The notes under the pieces: generated by a model
What the model saw: the letters and a program-made list of their open reading frames with translations, nothing else
The model's database searches: none
What the model was told of the DNA's origin: nothing
Made by a program: the position numbers and the translations under genes
Shown here: in pieces, positions 24,880-33,002 of the stretch
Numbering within the stretch: position 1 is the first letter of the stretch
Layout of the letters: every line of letters begins with the position of its first letter
NCBI RefSeq assembly: GCF_003955665.1
Contig: NZ_RXHU01000078.1
Coordinates: 45,576 to 109,575 of the forward strand
Reading direction: 5' to 3'
Length of the DNA: 64,000 nt
From: Paenibacillus whitsoniae
Lineage (GTDB): Bacteria; Bacillota; Bacilli; Paenibacillales; NBRC-103111

Positions 24880-24920
24880 GAAGAAGCCGCTGCCCCCTGG
24901 GGCTTGCGGCTTCTTCTTTG
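24880..24920. terminator. Bidirectional terminator after helD
   Basis: AAGAAGCCGC-tgc-CCCC pairs with GGGG-ctt-GCGGCTTCTT, followed by CTTTG. It also faces the convergent DegV gene. Confidence 0.85.
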
Positions 24921-24958
24921 CTATGCCCCTGTCGACCAGCGGGCTCTCTTTTCAACCC

Positions 24959-25801
24959 CTAATACGCCACCAGCACGCCGCCCTCGCCGGCATAGGTGCC
25001 GATAACCGTGCCCATGTTCGCGAACAGGACGTTGCGGAACGGATGCTTTTGCAGCAGCGCCTGCATAAAGTCGCGGCCTCTCGCCTCGCAATTGCTGTGG
25101 GCTATGGCGATGACGTCCTTGTCGTAATCGTGCACCTTGGCATCCAGATATGTCATCAACTTTTTCAGCGCCTGCTGGGTACCACGAATTTTCTCCACGA
25201 CTTCGATCGTGCCCTCATCGCTTTTCTTCATTAATAGTTTAATATTCAAGACAGACGCCACCGTACCGCGAACGCGATCCAAGCGGCCGCCTTTGATCAC
25301 ATTTTCCAGCGTATCCAAGAAAAAGAACGTGTCGCTCTTCGCAATCGCCGCATGCACGCCGCGCACCACTTGCTCGAACGGCAATCCCGCCGCAGCCTGC
25401 TGTGCCGCTTGGTAGACGAGTACCCCCAGGCCTAGCGAGGTCGTCATAGAGTCGATCACTTCAATGCGCCCGGCATATCCCTCTTCGAGCAGCATCTCCC
25501 GCGCCATAACGGCGTGATGATAAGTCGAACTAAGCTGAGCGGACAGACAAATGACAAGCAGATCCCGATCAGCACCTTCCTTCTGAAACTCATGGAGAAA
25601 ATGCTGGGGAGACGGACTTGCGGTTGTCGGCAAACTGCTTTCCTCTTTCATTCGCGCATAAAAATCCGCGAGCGCCATATCCGGCTTCATGCACTCCTCG
25701 CCGAACTGTACGGAGAGCGGAACCACCGAAACCCCGATGTCCCCTACAATTTCACCCGGAAGGTCGCAACTGCTGTCTGTCATAATCTTGATCGTTGTCA
25801 T
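24959..25801 (-). CDS. DegV family fatty-acid-binding protein, copy 1
   Basis: The 280-residue product begins TIKIMTDSSCDLP (DegV signature TDSSxDLP), has SPSPQHF, the STYHHAVMAR helix, IDSMTTSLGLG and the C-terminal GTYAGEGGVLVAY. DegV/FakB proteins bind fatty acids and present them to the FakA kinase for incorporation into phospholipid. Start at 25801 gives the conserved N-terminus; a longer ATG at 25816 overlaps nothing but also lacks a good site, so translation may depend on coupling to the upstream DegV gene, whose stop lies 18 bases before. Confidence 0.88.
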   Translation of the reverse strand: MTTIKIMTDSSCDLPGEIVGDIGVSVVPLSVQFGEECMKPDMALADFYARMKEESSLPTTASPSPQHFLHEFQKEGADRDLLVICLSAQLSSTYHHAVMAREMLLEEGYAGRIEVIDSMTTSLGLGVLVYQAAQQAAAGLPFEQVVRGVHAAIAKSDTFFFLDTLENVIKGGRLDRVRGTVASVLNIKLLMKKSDEGTIEVVEKIRGTQQALKKLMTYLDAKVHDYDKDVIAIAHSNCEARGRDFMQALLQKHPFRNVLFANMGTVIGTYAGEGGVLVAY

Positions 25802-25819
25802 CGCTGTCCACATCATTTC

Positions 25820-26668
25820 TTATTTTTTGGCGTATACAATTCCGACGGTTTGCGGCCCGCAGTGGCTCGAAATCACGCAGCCGGTTTCCGTCACATAAAC
25901 CTTGCTCATGCCCGTAAGCTCTTCAAGTCGTCGCTTCACATAGTGGGCTTCCTCCGCCGCCTTCGCGTGCGTAACGAACATAAAGGACGTATTCATGTCG
26001 TCTTTATTGGCCAAGGCATTGTCAAGCAGCTGCGCAAGCACTTTCTCGCGTTTGCCGCGTACTTTATCCGTTAAGGTCATCGCGCCGTCAATCACTTTCA
26101 CGACCGGTCTAATTTTCAAAAGACTGCCAATAAAGTGCTGCAAGCTCGAACACCGCCCGCCTTTATGCAAAAACTCCAGCGTATCGATAATGAATTCGAC
26201 GTCGATTTTGGGGATCATCCCTTCAACGATCGACTGAATTTCTGCAGCGCTCTTGCCCTGTTCCGCCGCTTCTGCCGCCGTCAGCACCAGCATGCCGATG
26301 CCGGTCGATAGGCTGCGGGAATCGATCACCGTAATGCGTCCCTCCGGGAACGCGTCGGCGGCAATTTTCGCATTTTGATAGGTGGATGAAACTTCAGACG
26401 AAAGTCCGATATACACAATGTCGTCACCCGCCTCGATGACAGGTCGAAACGCATGTTCAAAATCAGCCGGCGATGGCGCCGCTGTCTTCGGCAGCTTACC
26501 CGTTTCAGCCACCCGCTGGAATAACCGTTCTGCATGCATCGTCACGCCGTCCTGATACGTCTCATCCTCGAAAACCACATAGAGCGGCACAACCCCAATC
26601 TCGTGCTGCCGCAGCAGCTCCGCTCCCAAATCACTCGTGCTATCGGTAAAAATACGGACACGTGACAT
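25820..26668 (-). CDS. DegV family fatty-acid-binding protein, copy 2
   Basis: The 282-residue protein begins SRVRIFTDSTSDLGAEL, with SPADFEHAF, SSTYQNAKIAAD, IDSRSLSTGIGMLV, a GGRCSSLQHF loop and C-terminal ISSHCGPQTVGIVY. It is a paralogue of the adjacent DegV gene but clearly diverged, which suggests two different acyl-chain specificities, as known for FakB1 and FakB2 in Staphylococcus. Start at 26668 has AAGGTGG upstream. No FakA kinase lies in the window. Confidence 0.88.
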   Translation of the reverse strand: MSRVRIFTDSTSDLGAELLRQHEIGVVPLYVVFEDETYQDGVTMHAERLFQRVAETGKLPKTAAPSPADFEHAFRPVIEAGDDIVYIGLSSEVSSTYQNAKIAADAFPEGRITVIDSRSLSTGIGMLVLTAAEAAEQGKSAAEIQSIVEGMIPKIDVEFIIDTLEFLHKGGRCSSLQHFIGSLLKIRPVVKVIDGAMTLTDKVRGKREKVLAQLLDNALANKDDMNTSFMFVTHAKAAEEAHYVKRRLEELTGMSKVYVTETGCVISSHCGPQTVGIVYAKK

Positions 26669-26747
26669 GCCACTTACCACCTTATCTGCGAAGTCTCAAA
26701 TTCAAGTGAAGATTTTCACGCCCAGGTCAGGCTGTAAAGACCTTCTT

Positions 26748-27518
26748 CTAAAAGCCGTAGATGGTCATCCCGCCGTCGACGAACAGGGTCTGACCCGTAA
26801 CGTAATTGGCCGCATCCGATGCCAGAAATACCGCCGGTCCCACGAGCTCTTGCAGCTCGCCGACTCTGCGCAGCGGCGTTCTTGCGATAATCTCGGCCAA
26901 ATAGTCAGGCTGATCCAACATTTTCTCCGTCAGCGGAGTCCGGAAATACCACGGCCCGATCCCGTTCACGTTAATGCCGTAGGGGCCCCACTCCAACGCG
27001 AGTACTTTGGTAATCTGAATCATCGCCGCCTTCGTTGCGGCATACACGACTCCCGTCCGGAGCGCCACATGCCCGGCGACAGACGCGATATTGATAATAC
27101 GGCCGTAAGCTTGCTCACGCATATGTCCACCCACAATTTGGGAGCATAAGAACGCCGACTTGAGATTCGTTTGCATGATCTTATCCCATTCTTCATCCGT
27201 CACAGCTAGCGCTTGGCTGCGGATGTTCATGCCCGCGTTATTGATCAGAATATCAATACGTCCGGTCTGTTGGATAACTTCGGCTACCGCCTGCTCGACG
27301 TCCTCCCGCTTCGTGACGTCGACCGTCACTGGGTAGGCTTGTCTGCCGATCATGCGAATCTCCTCCGCAACAGCGGCAAGATCGTCTGCCGTTCGGGCCA
27401 AAATTGCCACGTCCGCCCCCGCTTCCGCGAGGCCGATCGCCAATGCCCGACCGATCCCTCGGCCTGCGCCTGTGACAAGCGCGACTTTATTTTTCAACTC
27501 AAATGAAGGTAAAAACAT
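26748..27518 (-). CDS. SDR family oxidoreductase (gluconate 5-dehydrogenase-like)
   Basis: The 256-residue Rossmann protein shows TGAGRGIGRA (cofactor loop, residues 16-25), NNAG (about 93), the catalytic IASVAG Ser, YAATK with Tyr and Lys, and a C-terminal VTGQTLFVDGGM. The LPSFELKNKVALVTG start resembles classical short-chain dehydrogenases acting on sugar acids, such as gluconate 5-dehydrogenases. The exact substrate is not deducible. It is upstream of the DegV pair on the same strand and divergent from the hemolysin III gene. Confidence 0.88.
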   Translation of the reverse strand: MFLPSFELKNKVALVTGAGRGIGRALAIGLAEAGADVAILARTADDLAAVAEEIRMIGRQAYPVTVDVTKREDVEQAVAEVIQQTGRIDILINNAGMNIRSQALAVTDEEWDKIMQTNLKSAFLCSQIVGGHMREQAYGRIINIASVAGHVALRTGVVYAATKAAMIQITKVLALEWGPYGINVNGIGPWYFRTPLTEKMLDQPDYLAEIIARTPLRRVGELQELVGPAVFLASDAANYVTGQTLFVDGGMTIYGF

Positions 27519-27583
27519 CTCCGCATCGTCCTATCTATGTTGTAATTAATGCCTTAAAGTAATTTGGAAAGAAGGGTTGTCCA

Positions 27584-28216
27584 ATGTCTATGACTTATAG
27601 TGCCAAGGAAGAAAAAGCCAATGCCATATCCCATGGCTTCGGAATCGTGCTAAGTCTCGCTGCGCTTGTCCTTCTAGTCGTAATCGCCTGCCAGGAAGGC
27701 AACGGTTGGCATATTGTTTCGTTCAGCATCTTCGGAAGCGCGTTGCTTCTGCTCTACACCTGCTCCACGCTGCTGCACGCCTTTCAGACCCCGCGGGTGA
27801 AGGATGTATTCGAGGTGCTCGATCATGCTGCGATTTATGTGCTGATTGCCGGTTCCTATACACCGTATCTACTTGTTACACTGCGCGGTGCGCTGGGTTG
27901 GACGTACTTCGGCGTCATCTGGGGACTCGCCATCCTCGGCATTGTGCTCAAAGTGTATTACGTCAAAAGGTTCGTGCTCGTTTCAACCCTATGCTACATT
28001 CTCATGGGCTGGTTGATCGTCGCGGCCTTTAAGCCGCTCTATGAAAACCTTGCGCTGGGCGGTATCGTCTGGCTCGTCGCGGGCGGGCTCCTTTATACGT
28101 TCGGTTCCATCTTCTATGTATGGCGGCGCATCCCCTATCACCACGCCATCTGGCACGTGTTTGTACTTGCTGGCAGCGCCTGTCATTTTATTTCCGTTTT
28201 CGGCTATGTCCGGTAA
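27584..28216 (+). CDS. Hemolysin III/YqfA family membrane protein (PAQR superfamily)
   Basis: The 210-residue product has seven predicted spans and the PAQR signatures: KANAISHGFGIVLS at the start, STLLHAF, LDHAAIYVLIAGSYTPYLL and the C-terminal HAIWHVFVLAGSACHF with metal-binding His. Despite the name, the bacterial members are thought to act on membrane lipid balance rather than lyse cells. AAGAAGGG lies upstream of the ATG. It converges on the GDSL gene with only 7 bases between stops. Confidence 0.92.
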   Translation: MSMTYSAKEEKANAISHGFGIVLSLAALVLLVVIACQEGNGWHIVSFSIFGSALLLLYTCSTLLHAFQTPRVKDVFEVLDHAAIYVLIAGSYTPYLLVTLRGALGWTYFGVIWGLAILGIVLKVYYVKRFVLVSTLCYILMGWLIVAAFKPLYENLALGGIVWLVAGGLLYTFGSIFYVWRRIPYHHAIWHVFVLAGSACHFISVFGYVR

Positions 28217-28223
28217 CATGCGT

Positions 28224-28883
28224 TCAGGCAAAATAGAGCTGCTGCAGCTGCTCCAAAAGAGCGGCCTCCAGTCGGTTCGCCACTTGCTCATAGCCATCTT
28301 CGTTCGGGTGAATGGCGTCATCGGAAATGTAGCGCATTGCCTGCCCGACGAAGGCGTCATACACCTGCACAACACAAAGATGCGGCTGCTCCAACTTGCG
28401 CAGGAACAGGTTGAACCGCTGCACCCAATATGCCGCATCGGGGACTTGAGGAATCGGATTATACAAACCGATCACCGCAATAAGCAAGGGCTTGGTGATG
28501 CCTGCACGAATCTTGTTAATGGCATTAATCATTCGCCGGTAATTGGTTTCGTACGTGTGCAGCGCGGCTTTCAGCACTGCATTGTCACCTTCGTAAAAGA
28601 ACGGAATCGCCGCTTGGATCAAATCGTTGCCGCCCGCTGTAATCGTCATGAGAGTCGCTTTCTGGATTTCCATTTGCAATTCGGCATCGGACATGATGGC
28701 TTCGAGCAGCTGCCCGGTTGTGGCCCCGTTTGTACCCGCATGCTTTAGCGTAACCGGTACGTTCAGCTTGCTTTTGAGTCTATTCTGAAGAATGGGTACG
28801 AAGCCATGCCCTTCCGAAGCACCATAACCAACGGTCAGTGAATCGCCAAACGCCAAATAATGTATTCCTTTTTCCACTGCCAT
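28224..28883 (-). CDS. SGNH/GDSL hydrolase
   Basis: The 219-residue protein has block I FGDSLTVGYGAS with the nucleophile Ser, block III TAGGNDL, and block V DAIHPNEDGY with the catalytic Asp and His. The block II Gly-Asn is in GTNGATTGQ. It is probably a cytosolic or surface-bound lipase/esterase of the YtcG/YpmR type; no signal peptide is present. The ATG at 28883 is only 3 bases after AAAGGAG, so the GTG two codons downstream (28877) is an equally good start. Confidence 0.9.
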   Translation of the reverse strand: MAVEKGIHYLAFGDSLTVGYGASEGHGFVPILQNRLKSKLNVPVTLKHAGTNGATTGQLLEAIMSDAELQMEIQKATLMTITAGGNDLIQAAIPFFYEGDNAVLKAALHTYETNYRRMINAINKIRAGITKPLLIAVIGLYNPIPQVPDAAYWVQRFNLFLRKLEQPHLCVVQVYDAFVGQAMRYISDDAIHPNEDGYEQVANRLEAALLEQLQQLYFA

Positions 28884-28970
28884 CCTCTCCTTTAAGCGTG
28901 ACGTACTATACTATATGCGCCAGCGCCCAAATTGGGAAGGGATACATTTACGTGGACATTCGCCATTTTT

Positions 28971-29255
28971 TTACACGCTTACATGCTTCGCTACGAAATC
29001 TTCGATCTGCGCCTTTTCCATTGGGGTAAATTGAAATTCACAGTCGCAGCCGCCGTCATGCAGCACGATTTGGACAATATCGCCATGCTGGTTGCAGATC
29101 ACGAGGACGGACGGATCTTCCAAGTCTTCCGGCTGCGCTTGACCCGCTTTGAACGTCAGATCCAGATACAGATCCCGCCACTGCCCACGCTCCTCCGCCT
29201 CGCGAAATTTCAAGTCAAACTGATGCTCCTCGTGCTCAGCACCGTATTTCATCAT
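28971..29255 (-). CDS. Conserved hypothetical acidic protein, 94 aa
   Basis: The frame stays open far upstream, antisense to the M20 gene, but the ATG at 29255 (second of two ATG in a row at 29255/29252) is the probable start because AAAGGCGG lies 9 bases upstream and because transcription from the divergent promoter region fits. The protein is acidic and soluble, with two Cys in GGCDCEF near residue 71 and a C-terminal helix (MEKAQIEDFVAKH). No known domain recognised. Confidence 0.65.
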   Translation of the reverse strand: MMKYGAEHEEHQFDLKFREAEERGQWRDLYLDLTFKAGQAQPEDLEDPSVLVICNQHGDIVQIVLHDGGCDCEFQFTPMEKAQIEDFVAKHVSV

Positions 29256-29284
29256 CTGGGTTTGCCGCCTTTCTCTTGCGTATG

Positions 29285-29314
29285 TTGGTAGTTCGATCTT
29301 CTTTATACTACAAT
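29285..29314 (+). promoter_or_regulatory. Possible promoter for the M20 amidohydrolase
   Basis: TTGGTA, 18 bp, TACAAT. A weaker alternative -10 is TATACT at 29304-29309. Confidence 0.4.
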
Positions 29315-29348
29315 GGAGTGTAGACGCAATCAATAAAGGAGATCCCCT

Positions 29349-30512
29349 ATGAAAACAATCATCGCCGCTACCATCGATCAATTTGCAGAGCAATTTAAAC
29401 ATATTTCCCGATTTATCGGCGCGAATCCTGAGCTCGGCCATGAAGAGTTTCAGGCGTACGCCCGGTTGACCGCCGAGTTGGAAAGCCACGGCTTCGCGAT
29501 CCAGCACGCCGTCCTCGACATCCCGACGGCGTTCCTCGCGACGTACGACTCCGGGAAACCCGGCCCCGTCGTCGCCTACCTGGCGGAGTACGACGCGCTG
29601 CCGGATCTGGGACACGCGTGCGGGCATCATCTCATCTGCATGATGAGCATTGCCGCCGCCGTCGGCCTGAAAGCCGCCCTCGCGGAGACGGGCGGCAGTA
29701 TCCGCGTGTACGGCACGCCCGCGGAGGAGACCAAAGGCGCCAAAGTGCCAATGGCGGCGGCCGGTTTGTTCCGTGACGTGGACATTGCGCTGATGGCGCA
29801 TCCGTACTACACGTTCGAGAAATCCGGCGAATCGCTGGCCATGGACGCGATTCAGTATGAGTTTTTCGGCCGCGCCGCGCATGCGGCCGCTCAGCCGTAT
29901 GAAGGCATCAACGCGCTCGATGCCGTCATTCAGTTGTTCAACAGCGTGAACGCGCTGCGTCAGCAGTTGAAAACCGATGCCCGCATCCACGGGATCATCA
30001 AGGAAGGCGGCCAAGCGCCGAACATCATTCCCGACTATGCGGTCGCGCAGTTTTATGTGCGCTCGGGTACGCGAGCGTACACGAATGAGCTTGTCCGCAA
30101 AGTGCTCGCCTGCGCGGAAGGCGCCGCCCTGCAAACCGGCTGCACACTAAAAACGTCGAACTACGAGTATTCGTACGACGAGCTGCGTACGAATCACACG
30201 TTGTCCGACGTATTTACGAAGCAGCTGCTGGCGATGGGAGTAAAACCGGAGGAGATCGAGGTGGGCAAGGATCACGGCTCGCTAGACCTGGGCAACGTGT
30301 CGATCCAATGTCCGACGATCCACCCGTTTGTCAAAGTCGTGGGCGAGCGCCACATGCTGCACACGAAGGAATTCCGCGATCTGGCGCTGCAGGAGCCTGC
30401 GCTCGACGCGATGATTTTCACCGCCAAGGCGCTTGCCTATACGGCGTACGACGTGCTGGCCGCCCCGGCTCTGCTGGCGGCCATCAAAGATGAATTCGCT
30501 CGGCTTCTCTGA
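29349..30512 (+). CDS. M20 family amidohydrolase (aminobenzoyl-glutamate-hydrolase-like)
   Basis: The 387-residue metal-dependent amidohydrolase has NPELGHEEFQA, AYLAEYDALPDLGHACGHH (metal Asp, Cys and His), GTPAEETKGAK with the catalytic Glu, MAHP, and a dimerisation domain. The VGKDHGSLDLGNVS and HPFVKV blocks near the end are typical of the AbgB/M20D subgroup that hydrolyses N-acyl or aminobenzoyl-glutamate bonds. AAAGGAG lies 7 bases upstream of the ATG. It seems monocistronic. Substrate not determined by sequence. Confidence 0.9.
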   Translation: MKTIIAATIDQFAEQFKHISRFIGANPELGHEEFQAYARLTAELESHGFAIQHAVLDIPTAFLATYDSGKPGPVVAYLAEYDALPDLGHACGHHLICMMSIAAAVGLKAALAETGGSIRVYGTPAEETKGAKVPMAAAGLFRDVDIALMAHPYYTFEKSGESLAMDAIQYEFFGRAAHAAAQPYEGINALDAVIQLFNSVNALRQQLKTDARIHGIIKEGGQAPNIIPDYAVAQFYVRSGTRAYTNELVRKVLACAEGAALQTGCTLKTSNYEYSYDELRTNHTLSDVFTKQLLAMGVKPEEIEVGKDHGSLDLGNVSIQCPTIHPFVKVVGERHMLHTKEFRDLALQEPALDAMIFTAKALAYTAYDVLAAPALLAAIKDEFARLL

Positions 30513-30548
30513 GCATTAGCGCCATCCGCACTGTCTCCGCAAGGATCA

Positions 30549-30577
30549 GCCTCGCCGCTTCCAGAAGACGGCGAGGT
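30549..30577. terminator. Weak bidirectional terminator
   Basis: CCTCGCCG pairs with CGGCGAGG and is followed by TTATTGT. It lies between convergent M20 and EamA genes. Confidence 0.6.
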
Positions 30578-30585
30578 TATTGTCG

Positions 30586-31467
30586 TTAGTCCCCTTCGTT
30601 GCTGCGCAAAAACAGCGCGACCCCGATCAACAGGATCAGCCCGGCGCCAAGCTGGACAAGCGTGATTTTTTCTCCAAGCAGAAAGTACGCCAGCACCGAT
30701 GCGCCCAACGGCTCGCCGAGCACTGTCATGGAGACTGACGAGGCTTTCATATATTTGAGCAGCCAATTGAAAATATAGTGGCCGAAAATCGTCGACACGA
30801 CGGCGAGCAAGCCGAACACGATCCAATCGCGCAGCGGGTAGCCGGCGAACGCTTCCCCGGTGTATACATTCGTAGCCGCGAGCGTTAGTCCGGCAAATAA
30901 AAAAACGAAGAAGCTGTACACGAACGCCGAGATGTGATCACGCAGCTTTTTGCCTAGCAGCATGTGGAAAGCGACCGCCACCGTCCCGATAAAGGACAGA
31001 ATATCCCCTCGAAGCGCCGTTCCTGAGAACTGAAAATCGCCCCAGCCGATGCAAATAGCACCGATGATCGCAAGAATCATCGCTAAAAGCGCCTCGCGGC
31101 TTGTCCGGACACCGTGCAGCATAAACGCGCCGGCCAGCACGAAAATCGGCTCCAGCGTCAAAATCGCCGTCGAACTCGCCACTGTTGTATAATGGAGCGA
31201 CTGCATCCAGAACAGAAAGTGCAGGCCCAGCATGATGCCGGACATTGCGAGTCGCCCCCACTCTCGCGGGCGGATGCGCCGAATTTCCGGCAAGTGGCCC
31301 CATAGAAGCGGCAGCATCAGCACATTGGTGATAAACAGCCGATACATGGCCGTCACCGCCGCCGAAGCGTCAGACCAACGAACAAAAATCGAGGAAAACG
31401 AAATCGCGATAATCGCAATTACAATGAAGATCGGAATGGGAATTTTAGTGCGGTTCATGGCATTCAT
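30586..31467 (-). CDS. EamA/DMT family transporter
   Basis: The 293-residue product has ten predicted spans in two EamA repeats, with the internal signatures SFSSIFVRWSDASAAVTAMYRLF in the first half and VTMTVLGEP-like sequence (SVSMTVLGEPLGASVLAYFLLGE, residues about 238-260) in the second. Drug/metabolite transporters of this type export or import amino acids, sugars or nucleosides; substrate unknown. Start at 31467 has AAGGAG 10 bases upstream. A near-consensus promoter and a perfect 23-bp palindrome precede it, so it is probably tightly regulated. Confidence 0.88.
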   Translation of the reverse strand: MNAMNRTKIPIPIFIVIAIIAISFSSIFVRWSDASAAVTAMYRLFITNVLMLPLLWGHLPEIRRIRPREWGRLAMSGIMLGLHFLFWMQSLHYTTVASSTAILTLEPIFVLAGAFMLHGVRTSREALLAMILAIIGAICIGWGDFQFSGTALRGDILSFIGTVAVAFHMLLGKKLRDHISAFVYSFFVFLFAGLTLAATNVYTGEAFAGYPLRDWIVFGLLAVVSTIFGHYIFNWLLKYMKASSVSMTVLGEPLGASVLAYFLLGEKITLVQLGAGLILLIGVALFLRSNEGD

Positions 31468-31512
31468 AACAAGTAAACTCCTTAAGTCGTCATCTCATGC
31501 AGTCATCAGATA

Positions 31513-31541
31513 AGTATATCGGAGGTTGCTTAGCTTGCCAA
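31513..31541 (-). promoter_or_regulatory. Predicted promoter of the EamA transporter
   Basis: On the minus strand TTGGCA (31541-31536), 17 bp, TATACT (31518-31513): five of six bases in each box. Confidence 0.7.
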
Positions 31542-31544
31542 TGA

Positions 31545-31567
31545 TTATTTGAACATTGTTCAAATAA
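31545..31567. promoter_or_regulatory. Perfect 23-bp palindrome, probable operator of the EamA gene
   Basis: TTATTTGAACA-T-TGTTCAAATAA has 11-bp perfect arms and begins 3 bp upstream of the -35 box. Size, symmetry and the TTGAACA half-site fit a TetR- or MarR-type regulator, or an activator placed next to the -35 box. No regulator gene is adjacent. Confidence 0.6.
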
Positions 31568-31740
31568 ATAAAATTCCTCTCCTGGCGCTATTCTCCCAAA
31601 AAAGCTAGCTATCTTCCTCGCACCAAACACCATCTCCTCCTCGTCAGCCCTAATTAGGTTAAAACTGGCTCAAATTCTTTAACTAGCACCACCAATCGCA
31701 CCCAAATCAGCTCATTGTCTAGGAAAAGAACAACATTTGC

Positions 31741-31804
31741 TGTACTTTTTGCATGATCACCTCTCAAATCGGGCATTTTTGCGAAATGTATTGTACTTTT
31801 TGCA
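31741..31804. repeat. Short direct repeat pair (13-bp core, 51-bp period)
   Basis: TGTACTTTTTGCA occurs at 31741-31753 and 31792-31804. The spacer has no coding character. Confidence 0.6.
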
Positions 31805-31888
31805 GGTGCGTCGGTTGGTGGAGGCAGTGGAGGGTAATTCCGGGGCGATCTCAAGGGGTGGTTATAGATTCCGCGAAGGCACAGGCAC

Positions 31889-31934
31889 AAAAAAACCTAC
31901 CGCCACCCCTTCACTCAGGGCGATCGATAGGTTT
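31889..31934 (-). terminator. Terminator of brxC
   Basis: On the minus strand AAACCTA-t-CGA-t-CGCC pairs with the GGCGGTAGGTTT side and is followed by a run of T. Confidence 0.8.
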
Positions 31935-31946
31935 CATCCAACGAAC

Positions 31947-32288
31947 TTAGTCCAACACCGCGCTCATGTGCTTCTTCGTTACAGACCAGTGCGATGTGTT
32001 CCAGATCGACTCTTTGTTCTTAAAGTACAAAATTTGCGGAGATGCATGCTTGATGCCCAAGTCCTCGGCAATTTGATTCGACACAGGGCGAGACTCGATT
32101 ACTTTTACCATATAGTAGTCCACGTCGCCATTATGCTCGCCCGCTAAGTATTCCTCGAATTCATCCATCGCGCTCGCGCTAACTGGACACGTTGTGCTGT
32201 GCTTGAGAATAACCGCTGGTTTGTCTGCGGACTGCTCCCATACCTGCTGCCATTCGTTTAAAGACGTCAATTCCTTCCATGCCGCCAT
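31947..32288 (-). CDS. brxC: Bacillithiol-system redox protein BrxC (YtxJ)
   Basis: The 113-residue thioredoxin-fold protein has the single-Cys motif TTCPVSASAMDEF, DYYMVKVIESRPVSNQIAEDLGI and HASPQILYF, matching YtxJ/BrxC. This monothiol bacilliredoxin-like protein helps reduce bacillithiolated proteins, so its presence implies that the organism makes bacillithiol. AAAGGAG precedes the ATG. The terminator follows 12 bases after the stop. Confidence 0.92.
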   Translation of the reverse strand: MAAWKELTSLNEWQQVWEQSADKPAVILKHSTTCPVSASAMDEFEEYLAGEHNGDVDYYMVKVIESRPVSNQIAEDLGIKHASPQILYFKNKESIWNTSHWSVTKKHMSAVLD

Positions 32289-32391
32289 GTGCCGCCACTC
32301 CTTTATTTTTGTTATTTAATAATCATTATAAAGTAAAGGGGGCAGGGAATCAATGTTAGCTACGGATAAGCCACCAGCGAGCACGAGAAAT

Positions 32392-32844
32392 TTAGTTAAG
32401 TTTAAAAGAAGATTTTATGGCTTCTACGTCCTTGGATAATTGCAGATACTCACTCTTCCTCTTCTCATCTTCAAGTGAATACTGCACATCGGTAGGCGTA
32501 CTGAACGTAAACACGGCATCGTCGGCTTCTCCAACTTTCGTAATATGAATAAGCTTGATCAACGCCTCCCCTTCCTCCATCCATTTACTTTTCGTCCAGA
32601 CATCAATAACGAATAGTCGGCCACCCGCAGATTTATTTGAGGGATTTGAAAAAACAACGCGATTGCTTTCCTCACTAATCTCATACTTGCCCTCCCAAGC
32701 TTTCGGAATCATCAAGCTAAAATGATAGTTGGTGTTTGTATAAGCAAACTCATTAGCCCCGTTCATCTTGGCTGGACGATTACACGCGGCGAGCATGCAA
32801 ATCAATAGAATGAAAACGAGGCAATAAAGTATCGCTCTTTTCAT
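32392..32844 (-). CDS. Putative lipoprotein, 150 aa
   Basis: A lipoprotein signal peptide ends in MLAAC (Cys at about 21). The mature part starts with a short polar linker, then FAYTNTNYHFSLMIPKAWEGKYEI, a pattern seen in small extracellular PsbP/Mog1-like domains where an aromatic-rich strand is followed by xxPxxW. The rest is a beta strand series with a C-terminal helix (SKDVEAIKSSFKL). Start at 32844 with GAGAGGGGGG upstream. Function unknown. Confidence 0.75.
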   Translation of the reverse strand: MKRAILYCLVFILLICMLAACNRPAKMNGANEFAYTNTNYHFSLMIPKAWEGKYEISEESNRVVFSNPSNKSAGGRLFVIDVWTKSKWMEEGEALIKLIHITKVGEADDAVFTFSTPTDVQYSLEDEKRKSEYLQLSKDVEAIKSSFKLN

Positions 32845-32954
32845 ACACGCCCCCCTCTCTCTCAAAATTTAATTGTAAAATAATTCCACACAATCAACTT
32901 AACAAATAACAATGAACTGCGTAAATAGTTACATTGGCCCAGATATACTCGAAC

Positions 32955-32995
32955 ACAAAAAAATCCCCCGCACCAACCGGCACAGGGGATCCCTT
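32955..32995 (-). terminator. Terminator of the PucR regulator gene
   Basis: On the minus strand ATCCCC-t-GTGC pairs with GC-G-GGGGAT, followed by seven T. Confidence 0.9.
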
Positions 32996-33002
32996 CACAC
33001 AT

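Larger units (their letters stand above)
31468..31946. other. 479-bp intergenic region with promoter, palindrome, short direct repeats and terminator
   Basis: From left to right it holds the EamA promoter (31513-31541), a perfect palindrome (31545-31567), about 170 bp without recognisable features, two copies of TGTACTTTTTGCA at 31741-31753 and 31792-31804, and the brxC terminator (31889-31934). No convincing coding frame was found. Confidence 0.6.

Noticed and set aside
29256..30134. Long open frame on the minus strand, antisense to the M20 amidohydrolase, continuous with the 94-residue gene
   Set aside because: It mirrors the high-GC codons of the M20 gene, whose family motifs are unmistakable. 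Only the part from 29255 on lies outside that gene and has a ribosome binding site.
31654..31890. Open frame of 78 codons on the minus strand in the repeat-bearing intergenic region
   Set aside because: It covers both copies of the TGTACTTTTTGCA repeat, is Pro-rich at random and has no convincing ribosome binding site.
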